NCBI GenBank assembly: GCA_000316135.1
Contig: JH994098.1
Coordinates: forward strand, 21,342-78,996
Origin: Trachipleistophora hominis
Taxonomy: Eukaryota > Microsporidia > Pleistophoridae
DNA length: 57,655 nucleotides
Reading direction: 5' to 3'
Notes under the pieces: model-generated
The model's database searches: none
The model's input: the letters and a program-made list of their open reading frames with translations, nothing else
Told to the model about the DNA's origin: nothing
Shown here: one piece after another, positions 19,859-27,629 of the stretch
How the letters are laid out: every line of letters starts with the position of its first letter
How positions within the stretch are numbered: position 1 is the first letter of the stretch
Program-made: the position numbers and the translations under genes

Positions 19859-19864
19859 GGGGGG
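19859..19864 (+). promoter_or_regulatory. G-run start motif of SEC20-like gene
   Basis: GGGGGG at 16-21 bases before ATG 19880. Microsporidian start motifs occur in CCC-like and GGG-like forms. Confidence 0.45.
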
Positions 19865-19879
19865 AATAATTCATTCATA

Positions 19880-20446
19880 ATGTCCGTGTTAGACACAGCC
19901 CCTAACAGGATGGAGGAACAAATAACGAATCTTCTCAGCATACAGCCCAAGGAAATGGAAGCACACGTGCATCATGTACACTCACTCATAAACCAGTATG
20001 AACTGCAGAGCTATGCTTCGTCATCGCCCGACAAGGATTTGATAGCAAAATGGTTACGAATGCTCAGAGAAAGCATCATTGCCTCCACACAAAAAGAGGA
20101 GCCTATCATCAATCGCAGAGATGATGCAGAAGACAAGCAATTATTTGACACGCTGTCGCTAATGGTATCACAGGTAGACACTGCGGATCAAAATATTCTT
20201 TTACTAAGCGAGAGCAGCGTGAAATTGAAGAGTCTATGTTATAACAGCAAAGCTCTTGAGAAGGAACTGCATACTGCCAGGAATGTGATTGCTAGGAGCA
20301 GGGCAAATGAGATGAAAGAGATAAGACGAGTGTGGATCGGTATCTTCATTTATCTCGGTGTTTGTGTGTATATTCTACTGGGACGGATAGGTCTTTTTAA
20401 ATTTATAGTTTATTTGGTAATGAAATTAATTAACTTTGGTAATTAA
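19880..20446 (+). CDS. Tail-anchored SNARE-like protein, probably SEC20-like, 188 aa
   Basis: N-terminal helical part (residues 10-100), then a heptad-patterned segment about 100-148 (DTADQNILLLSESSVKLKSL, then EKELHTARNVI) running straight into a C-terminal membrane anchor (151-168, with a second hydrophobic stretch to 186). The central layer has Ser rather than Gln or Arg, and the order helical domain, SNARE-like helix, anchor with YILLGR resembles SEC20, the ER t-SNARE for Golgi-to-ER vesicles. There is no HDEL at the end, unlike the budding-yeast protein. USE1 or another Qb/Qc SNARE is the alternative. An in-frame Met at 11 is possible; the G-run fits the first. Confidence 0.5.
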   Translation: MSVLDTAPNRMEEQITNLLSIQPKEMEAHVHHVHSLINQYELQSYASSSPDKDLIAKWLRMLRESIIASTQKEEPIINRRDDAEDKQLFDTLSLMVSQVDTADQNILLLSESSVKLKSLCYNSKALEKELHTARNVIARSRANEMKEIRRVWIGIFIYLGVCVYILLGRIGLFKFIVYLVMKLINFGN

Positions 20447-21009
20447 ATGAATAGACCGCTTATTTTTTCCGATTATACAGAACTTGTTTAATTGTGATCA
20501 ATGCCATCGATCACAGAACTTTGTAACACAAGATGTTATAGAATGTGATTTACGGCAAATTCTGTGATATCCTGTTTTATTTTGTTTTATGATAGAATTG
20601 CAAATTGTATTTTCTGCGCGAGCAACACCACGTCTGTTAAAATGAACAAATCTGGTAAATGTTTAGTTAACAAACATAAATTACACGTTTAAGCTTAGTC
20701 TTTGCGTTCCTCACGTTTATAGAAAATGTTTGAACTATGCAAACTCCTGTTGCTGTGTTTCACAGAGCGTAGAACGTGTCTCAAATTTATCAATGGTCCA
20801 CATTATTTGATAAAATCGTCCAATTTTACAGCAAACATTGCACTAGTCCTCTCTAATACTGCATTGAATACTTGTGCCTTGGCAGTGTAAAATAGCGCAA
20901 ATGTATCATCGGTGCGCTGAAACCGTCACTTTCAGGTGAAACCATACTAAAAAATCACAAACGTAAAGTTTCGGCATCGAAATAAAAGTGGAACCAAACT
21001 GCAAATTTA
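20447..21009. other. Intergenic 0.56 kb, no gene seen
   Basis: A+T-rich spacer. The only feature noted is AATAAAAG at 20981, the probable TATA-like box of the next gene. Confidence 0.55.
20981..20988 (+). promoter_or_regulatory. TATA-like box, -29 from ATG
   Basis: AATAAAAG begins 29 bases before ATG 21010; no C-run or G-run is present. Confidence 0.4.
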
Positions 21010-22518
21010 ATGATAATCGGTCTTTTCTTCAAGATTCTCGGTGTAATACTCTTTATCGGTATTATATTCGTAATATTCCTTTGGGTAAAGGTTAAGCAAT
21101 TCCCGCTAGTAATCAAGTCTAAGGATAAGAACTTGCCGTTCGCAATAGGTGAGGAGGATAAAGGTGGTGAGGGTGAAGGTGAAGGTGGTGATGCAGAGAA
21201 GGGCGAAGGTGGTGATAAAGGTGGAGAAGGAAAAACTGAGCTCAAAGGACGACATGTCAAAAACACAACGGATAGCTTGAACATGCTAAACAATCACTCA
21301 GCACAAACTTACGGAAGTATGGCGTATCCAATGTCCAGCGGTAAGGATTCTAACGCAAATACGTTGCTTAGTTCTGAAAAAGGAACGAGACATGATCAAA
21401 GCAGCAAGGATATCACAAGTAATTATCTCGCGAATCAACCGAGAAACGCGGGAGACAGGTTTATGAGTGGTAATAACCTTCTTGGTGATCCTGCTGAGTA
21501 TAACAACATGAATAATTACCTGTACAATCCTATGGGTGCATATGATAACTTGTATAACACGTCGTCACCTGGTAATAACTATTTAATGAGCTTTGGACAG
21601 GGTATAAACGAATCTGGGCTGGCGAACGGCTATGATAAACCTGACTTATCTTTTAAACCTAATAATGTTAACTTGGCTGATAAGAGCGATGCCAAAAAGG
21701 GAAAGAAGGAGGAAAAATCAGCAGATTCCAAGAAGGAGAAAGAGGAGTTAATTAGTCCCTTAAATGCCAACCTAACCGCAAAGGAAGATGAGAGCGATGC
21801 CAAAAAGGGAAAGAAAAAGGAAAAATCAGCAGATTCCAAGAAGGAGAAAGAGGAGCTAATTAGTCCCCTAAATGCCAACCTAACCGCGAAGAAAAATGCG
21901 ATGGTGAACTTGGCAGAAGCGAATGAAGTGGATATGAAAAAAGATACAAAGGAAATGCTTCAGGAACCTGGTAATGCCAATCTAACAGAAGAAAAAGACA
22001 AAAAGAAAAAGAAAAAATCCTCCAAGGACAACGAAAATGACTTGGTTGGTGTGACAAATGTTCAGGATGTTAATTTGAAGGAAAAGGGTCAGAAAGCATT
22101 ACCCGATGTGCAAAAGTCCAATTTGAGTGCAAAAGAAGATGACGAGTCTGAAAAAAACGAAAAGAAAAATAAAAAAAAAGACAGTAAATTGAAACCAAAG
22201 GCAAGCAAACTGAAAGAAAAATTGAGCGGAAATAATTTAAACGAGGAAAAAGAATCAAAAATAGCATCTTCTAACGTTGCTGCAGACAAGTCTTCGCTTG
22301 CATCTTCTTCAAAGAAGGATACGGAGGATGACAAGGAAACAAAACACCACAAGGATTCACATCACAATGGTGAGTCTCATCACGATGAAAAACTCAGTGA
22401 TCCTGGTAATCTGCTGGATACATCGAATTTGTTCGGGAACGAAGATAATTTTGGTTCTATGGGTGATAATGGTAGTGCTCTGCTGGGACATAAAAGTTTT
22501 TCCAACATCCTTGCATAG
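21010..22518 (+). CDS. N-anchored Lys/Asn-rich repeat protein, 502 aa
   Basis: Starts with a strong membrane segment (about residues 2-25: IIGLFFKILGVILFIGI and following). After a Gly/Glu-rich linker (GGEGEGEGGD) and an Asn/Tyr/Met-rich part (100-215) comes a Lys/Ser/Glu-rich region. This contains a 36-residue tandem duplication and at least eight degenerate repeats of an N-x-N-L motif (NVNLADK, NANLTAK, MVNLAEA, NANLTEE, DVNLKEK and others) spaced 25-40 residues. A His-rich patch (KHHKDSHH) is near residue 450. Likely a type II membrane protein with a long flexible tail, on the cell surface or in a spore organelle membrane. Not recognised. AATAAA follows the stop closely (22533). Confidence 0.75.
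   Translation: MIIGLFFKILGVILFIGIIFVIFLWVKVKQFPLVIKSKDKNLPFAIGEEDKGGEGEGEGGDAEKGEGGDKGGEGKTELKGRHVKNTTDSLNMLNNHSAQTYGSMAYPMSSGKDSNANTLLSSEKGTRHDQSSKDITSNYLANQPRNAGDRFMSGNNLLGDPAEYNNMNNYLYNPMGAYDNLYNTSSPGNNYLMSFGQGINESGLANGYDKPDLSFKPNNVNLADKSDAKKGKKEEKSADSKKEKEELISPLNANLTAKEDESDAKKGKKKEKSADSKKEKEELISPLNANLTAKKNAMVNLAEANEVDMKKDTKEMLQEPGNANLTEEKDKKKKKKSSKDNENDLVGVTNVQDVNLKEKGQKALPDVQKSNLSAKEDDESEKNEKKNKKKDSKLKPKASKLKEKLSGNNLNEEKESKIASSNVAADKSSLASSSKKDTEDDKETKHHKDSHHNGESHHDEKLSDPGNLLDTSNLFGNEDNFGSMGDNGSALLGHKSFSNILA
21684..21899 (+). repeat. 108-base tandem duplication in CDS
   Basis: Units begin with GAGCGATGCCAAAAAGGGAA at 21684 and 21792, in frame (36 residues each, from SDAKKGKK to NANLTAK). 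Only a few bases differ. Confidence 0.9.
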
Positions 22519-23469
22519 GCTGCTTCTAAGAAATAAAATCTTTTAATTAATTGCCTAATAATATTTTTCCATTTATATAAATTGTACAGTTTCGTTCTTA
22601 TGTGCTAATAATTAACAAGCGCAAAAAGAGATAGATGTTTAACGAAGAATTATTTAAGGTGTTGAAATGTCTATATATGGGAAAGTTTAATTATTTTTTC
22701 TGATAATCTAAAGATAAATTGATTTAATATAAAATGTAATGCGTTCTTTATTATTTTATGAACATTTACTATACAATGAATTATTTTTAGCTATTCCAAG
22801 CTCTGTCTAAAACAGTGTTTTGCACGTACTCAATATTTGAACCTTGCAACGGTGCATTTTGAAGTAAAATACGATGTTTTAAATGTCATTTCTACGTTCT
22901 ACGGAGTGTTAAGTAAGAAGTACAAAATTTTAATTTGTCATTGAGATGGTCATAAAAATAAATCTCGGTGCCAAGTTAATGTTTCATAAACTAGTATTCC
23001 ATAAACTTATACTACATAAATGTCTTTTGTATCAACATCATTTATACAAATAGTTCTTTTATGAATCTAAAGACAAATATAATCTCTTAGTCATAAATCC
23101 TTGAGCTGTTTGTCATTGTAATACATCCATGGCCTTTTCATAAGTATTACAATTTAATTTTAAATATTAGTTTAAAAGATGGTTTAATGACAGCAGTAAA
23201 AATGATTTAGTGTAAGTAATGAACTTTTGTGATTAGGTAAAATGATATTTCTACCGTTAAAAAGGAACATTTTTCAAGTAGTTACCTATTTATACTGCGA
23301 TGTATTCGTAGCAATTAGTATGCAATTAAACGGTTTTTAAAACAAAAAGATGAGAGAGATAGTTAATATAATCCTAAACAAAATTACCACACCATGAAAC
23401 ATTGTAGTGATTGGTTAAAACATTAAAGTTACACAAATTTATAATAAAAAGAAGGTACGTTCCAAATAC
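22519..23469. other. Intergenic 0.95 kb, no gene seen
   Basis: A+T-rich spacer. A TAATAAAA stretch at 23442, 28 bases before the next ATG, is a candidate TATA-like box. Confidence 0.5.
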
Positions 23470-24207
23470 ATGCTACTTCTAATTAATTTAACAGCTTGCC
23501 TCGAAAGCATTTATGATCCCAATTTTATGAAGAACGACGTATATTATGGATACGACAAGAAAGGGTTTTTGACCAACTACGACAAGGATAGCATCAGAGA
23601 ATACGACAAGGACGAGTGGGACAAGGACTTCGTAAACGATTTTAAAGATGGCAAAGAATACGATGATATGAAGGATAACGTCGATTACAACGATTTCAAA
23701 GAATACGATGGATACAGCGAATACAAGGATACGTTCAACAATCCTTATACAACTCCGTTAGCATACAAACTATCACCTGTCACCAAGAACATCCACTATA
23801 ACCAGCTCGCAACGTATCCGCTCCAACAAAGCTTCTCTCGAAGCATTCTTTTTGCTAATAAGAACTCGCTCCCGAAGATTCTTTCGAGAGAGTTCAATGA
23901 TATAAGCAAAGATCTCAACAAGAAATTGACAAACTCAATTTATAACGTAAGAAATTCAAATATTGACCACGATAAATTTAGAGAATTGATCGTGATAAAG
24001 AAACGTGTGGTCAGCGACGGGAAACACAAGGTTGTTAATCTTGATGTAAGCGGTCGAGTTGTGCCCAGAAATGGAAAAGAGGACAAACTAAGGATGATGC
24101 TAGCCGGCATAGTATTCTTATTGGCTGGTGTTATTTTTACAGGAAGTATAAAATTTTATCAAAATTATCTGAAAATAAAGAAAGTGGACTCGTTGGGAAA
24201 GTACTAA
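23470..24207 (+). CDS. Type I membrane protein with Asp/Lys/Tyr-rich ectodomain, 245 aa
   Basis: N-terminal hydrophobic leader (MLLLINLTACLES, probable short signal peptide), then a highly charged region (residues 15-100) built on repeats of YDKD and EYD with many Lys/Asp/Tyr. A mid part ends in VVNLDVSGRVVP, and one C-terminal membrane segment (about 209-228: MLAGIVFLLAGVIFTGSI) precedes a short basic tail. Predicted topology: acidic ectodomain outside, about 15 residues inside. Nothing in it was recognised. The start is the only early ATG and has a TATA-like box at -28. Confidence 0.75.
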   Translation: MLLLINLTACLESIYDPNFMKNDVYYGYDKKGFLTNYDKDSIREYDKDEWDKDFVNDFKDGKEYDDMKDNVDYNDFKEYDGYSEYKDTFNNPYTTPLAYKLSPVTKNIHYNQLATYPLQQSFSRSILFANKNSLPKILSREFNDISKDLNKKLTNSIYNVRNSNIDHDKFRELIVIKKRVVSDGKHKVVNLDVSGRVVPRNGKEDKLRMMLAGIVFLLAGVIFTGSIKFYQNYLKIKKVDSLGKY

Positions 24208-24605
24208 GGAATTAAACGTGGTTAATGATGTGAGTTTTTTAATACGAAATCCTGGTGAATACATCACTATTAAACATCTTATTATACGTTTTAGTCTTTT
24301 AAACACCGAAACGGTGTACAAAAATTGAATTCGTAGCTCGAATGCGTATAAATAAGCACTTTATACAAAATTACAAATTAAACTTATTTTAGCTGTAACC
24401 ACCATCATTCGTGAAACATTTCTTCCGATGGTGGATCATTATACGTTTTCTAAAAGACAAAATCTGTTGGTTATACGTGAGTGGTTTTAAGTGTCAAATA
24501 TTTCAACAATATCCTAAAAGAAAAATTCCTATAAAAGAAATTTCATGTATTAAAATATTTGTCAGTACGATATTTTAATATAAAAGAATCCTTTCGAGAA
24601 TAATT
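24208..24605. other. Intergenic 0.4 kb, no gene seen
   Basis: Spacer with the TATA box at 24579 near its right end. Confidence 0.5.
24579..24586 (+). promoter_or_regulatory. TATA box, -27 from ATG
   Basis: TATAAAAG begins 27 bases before ATG 24606, the same spacing as at 10530, 42023 and 48237. Confidence 0.6.
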
Positions 24606-24932
24606 ATGGCAAATTACACTCAAGTTATTGAAAATACCTCTCAAAACGATTTATCACTTCGTTCACAGGATATTACAACAACATATCCATCCCACATGCT
24701 ACATACAGAAACAGGAGTAGATCACACAAACATAATAATCATTATCGTATTTGTCTTGATATATTTGTTTTTGCTTTGTGCAATAGCTTACGTTTATTAC
24801 CGAATAAAAATTCTTACTAGCAATGATTCGTGGTATAGGACACAAAGAATGATTATTTATGATAGCATACGTTTTCCAAAATTGAGACACAAGGCACAAC
24901 AACACCAAGAAATGCAAGTTACTGAACTTTGA
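24606..24932 (+). CDS. Small single-pass membrane protein, 108 aa
   Basis: Polar Thr/Ser-rich N-terminal part (1-40), one membrane segment (about 41-66, IIIIIVFVLIYLFLLCAIAYV), then YYRIKI and a basic, His/Gln-rich tail. No signal peptide. It shares the order Thr-rich stretch, VD, membrane helix with Cys, YRIKI with the gene at 25849, so the two look like diverged tandem paralogues. Function unknown. Confidence 0.65.
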   Translation: MANYTQVIENTSQNDLSLRSQDITTTYPSHMLHTETGVDHTNIIIIIVFVLIYLFLLCAIAYVYYRIKILTSNDSWYRTQRMIIYDSIRFPKLRHKAQQHQEMQVTEL

Positions 24933-25065
24933 ACCGATTTAAGTTACACAATATGTTACAGACAGTAATTCATAGCAAAAAAAGACTAATGATAAAATAC
25001 AATGATTGTTTATCGTATTAGTCAGTATAAATGGAAACAACAAGCTATTCTCATGACAACACTGA

Positions 25066-25251
25066 ATGAAACAGCATCACATATCCTATTCCTATAATAA
25101 ATTATTCCTTGTGCTGATCGTATTTTGTAATTTCTATTTTAGACGATGTCTTAATAATATTTCTCTTATACCACGAACTCAATATGCACATTCGTTAAAT
25201 ATACTTCCTTTTTACGCCGAATTTAAACCTATTCATATCAATTTTAAATAA
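25066..25251 (+). CDS. Small possible secreted protein, 61 aa (doubtful)
   Basis: ATG-initiated frame with a hydrophobic stretch (KLFLVLIVFCNFYF, residues 12-25) that could be a signal peptide, then about 36 residues with one Cys. TATAAAT lies 40 bases upstream. It sits between two small membrane-protein genes on the same strand. It may be chance. Confidence 0.3.
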   Translation: MKQHHISYSYNKLFLVLIVFCNFYFRRCLNNISLIPRTQYAHSLNILPFYAEFKPIHINFK

Positions 25252-25814
25252 TACTCGTCTGCTCGACTGTTTTTATATTTAATTATTGTTTAATCGTTGC
25301 AATACCCATCAATACATAAATTAGTTACAATCTTAACAGCAATATTAAATAATTAAAACTTATAATTATTTATTCATAACACGTATAAAATATAACAATG
25401 TAATCGAATTGATAGATCACAAAAATTGATGATTTATATTAGGAAGTTTAAGAATCAAATTTTATGACATATGTCAAGATTCTATGTAATTTAGAAGTAA
25501 AAACGATTATTAAACACATACTAAACTATAAAATTACGTTGGTTATACCTTAAATAAAAGAAACAAAACAATAGAATAGTTTTTTATTCGTTATCAATTT
25601 AATGATATTTAAATAATGTTGATAACAGATCAATATCACCATTTATAAGTTATATTTGCAGCTTTAGTTTTGTCTTAAATTAATAAATGAACAGCATTTA
25701 TGGTATATAAATCTGAGAATATTATTTTGTTTATTGGCCATTTAAAGTAAATATCAACATTTTACCTGTCAAAATGTTTAATAAATATATTACCTAAATT
25801 TGGAAATCTTTTCG

Positions 25815-25822
25815 TATAAAAG
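25815..25822 (+). promoter_or_regulatory. TATA box, -34 from ATG
   Basis: TATAAAAG begins 34 bases before ATG 25849; no C-run or G-run lies between. Confidence 0.5.
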
Positions 25823-25848
25823 AGATTAACATTCATTCCATACAACAA

Positions 25849-26409
25849 ATGAACGTCAATAATATACAATTACCATGCACTCATTCTACTAAAAAGACAA
25901 TACGGGACAATAGACGAGGGGACATTCCATCTTATGATTATGAATATATCGATTGTGATACAAATGAACATTCCTATCCAGATCACGAAGAGAATAACAG
26001 AACGGATGAAATAATTAATAATAAAGAGGATCATAAAAGCTATGAGGTTGATCCTACCACTCCAAATTATTTTTCGAACGAAAACATCACCGATATTATT
26101 GTAACAACCACTGCCAAACAACCCGAGGATGAATCATCCGTTGACTGGAGTCTTTTCATTTCAATTTCCTTAGCAATTCTTCTTATTTTATTATTATTAT
26201 TGCTATGCTGTCTCTATCGTATCAAAATAAGACGGTCAGGTAAATACAAGGTTAAACGTGCCGAAGAAAAATCTGCATCTAAAAAAAAATCAGAAGATGA
26301 AGGTAGTACATCACCAAAGAATGAAAGGTCGTTAGAAGAGGATGGCAATGCAGACAGTTCACCAATCCAACGTGTCCCTAAAAATAAGAGTCTAACGACA
26401 GCCGTATGA
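25849..26409 (+). CDS. Single-pass membrane protein, 186 aa
   Basis: Acidic N-terminal domain (residues 20-95, many Asp/Glu/Asn with Tyr) without signal peptide, VTTTAK then SSVDW, membrane segment about 100-122 (LFISISLAILLILLLLLLCC), then LYRIKIRR and a Lys/Ser/Glu-rich tail of about 60 residues. The TM-proximal layout matches the 24606 product (VD, Cys near the inner end, YRIKI), pointing to a local duplication with fast divergence of the outer parts. Role unknown; surface or organelle membrane protein. Confidence 0.7.
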   Translation: MNVNNIQLPCTHSTKKTIRDNRRGDIPSYDYEYIDCDTNEHSYPDHEENNRTDEIINNKEDHKSYEVDPTTPNYFSNENITDIIVTTTAKQPEDESSVDWSLFISISLAILLILLLLLLCCLYRIKIRRSGKYKVKRAEEKSASKKKSEDEGSTSPKNERSLEEDGNADSSPIQRVPKNKSLTTAV

Positions 26410-26766
26410 TATTTTTGGTAACATTGATCAATCGTGCCATGGTATAAGAAGTAAAATTAAAACGTTAATTTAAAACATTCATTAAGTATCTCGTGAATAC
26501 ATTCCATGTAAAATATGTTTAACTGTATTTACTGATAGTAACGGTATAACTCGTCTTTTCCAGCAGGTCTAATTTTGATTATAAATTTATGATGCCAACC
26601 CGAAGAGAAAGGTAATAAATGATATAGATGTTTATGATACATCAGGGCACCCCGTGTATTCCTGTGAATAACAAGATAAACATCAGTTGGCAGTAATCAT
26701 CCAAATAAAACAGAGTTATCTTTTCATAAAATATCAAATCTTACTTATTCTTTTATGAATTACTAG

Positions 26767-26831
26767 NNNNNNNNNNNNNNNNNNNNNNNNNNNNNNNNNN
26801 NNNNNNNNNNNNNNNNNNNNNNNNNNNNNNN
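26767..26831. other. Assembly gap, 65 N
   Basis: Run of N. It adjoins the R-prime repeat at 26832, so the break in assembly is probably caused by that repeat. Confidence 0.95.
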
Positions 26832-26990
26832 TTTACATCGATCGTAAATGACTGCTGAGTGAGTTTCAGAAGATGGGAACTTCATAACAACATGTAACTT
26901 ATAAATGCAGGTGAAAATACGGAATAATATTTTTTGATTTTTTCTCGAACTGACCAATCAGCTTGCAAGTTGTCTTTTTATTAATATGAT
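26832..26990 (+). repeat. Dispersed repeat R-prime, reference copy
   Basis: About 160 bases: GATCGTAAATGACTGCTGAG near the left end, TTTTTTCTCGAACTGACCAA in the middle, and CAGCTTGCAAGTTGTCTTTT at the right. Matching copies in the other orientation are at 39121-39267 and 55501-55648. The true left end may be in the gap. Confidence 0.65.
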
Positions 26991-27629
26991 AGCCAATAAA
27001 AAAGACGGTTTGAGATAAAAAGTAAGAAATGGTGAATAAAAGCATCTTTAATAGATTGTTAGAAATAATCTATTATTAAGGATAGTATGATGAGGAAATA
27101 CTTGTTATACGAACATTATAGATAATAACAGAAGTAATAACACAATTATAAAGTATTACACAGTATCTTAATCTTTAAGAATATTAAAGTATGAAGTAAT
27201 TTAACACTTTTTTAATCTATTTCATTACACAAAGGATACTTTATTTAATATTAGCATTATAGGATGATAATTCTTTAGATTTAATTATTAGAATTATAAA
27301 CATCATTTAAGGTTATTTTACGTAAATTAATTTTAATTGCTGTTAGAGTGAAGAGTCCCTTCTGAAAATTTTATTAAAACGAAATGATAAAACGATAAAA
27401 TATTTAAACAATAAAATATTAAAGTATAAACAATGTAAACACTCTATAACCTACAAGAATTATAAAACGTAAAATATTAAAGTATAACCTATAAATAACA
27501 TACAACCTATAAATAACATACAAGAATTATAAATAACATAAAACTATAGATAACATACAAGAATTATAAAACATACTACTACTATAACCACTCCACAATA
27601 AAACATTCTTTAAAAACAACTTTAATCGC

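Larger units (their letters stand above)
19105..19879. other. Intergenic 0.8 kb with R repeat (+)
   Basis: Contains the R copy at 19256-19364 and the G-run start motif of the next gene. The 76-codon minus frame at 19394-19624 starts at GTG and is not supported. Confidence 0.5.
24933..25848. other. Intergenic 0.9 kb with one doubtful small frame
   Basis: Holds a 61-codon frame (25066-25251, listed separately) and otherwise A+T-rich spacer; the TATA box of the next gene is at 25815. Confidence 0.45.
26410..27629. other. Intergenic 1.2 kb with gap and R-prime repeat
   Basis: Contains a 65-base run of N and an R-prime copy directly beside it. At 27400-27580 there are low-complexity TATAAATAACATACAA-type repeats. 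No gene seen. Confidence 0.5.
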
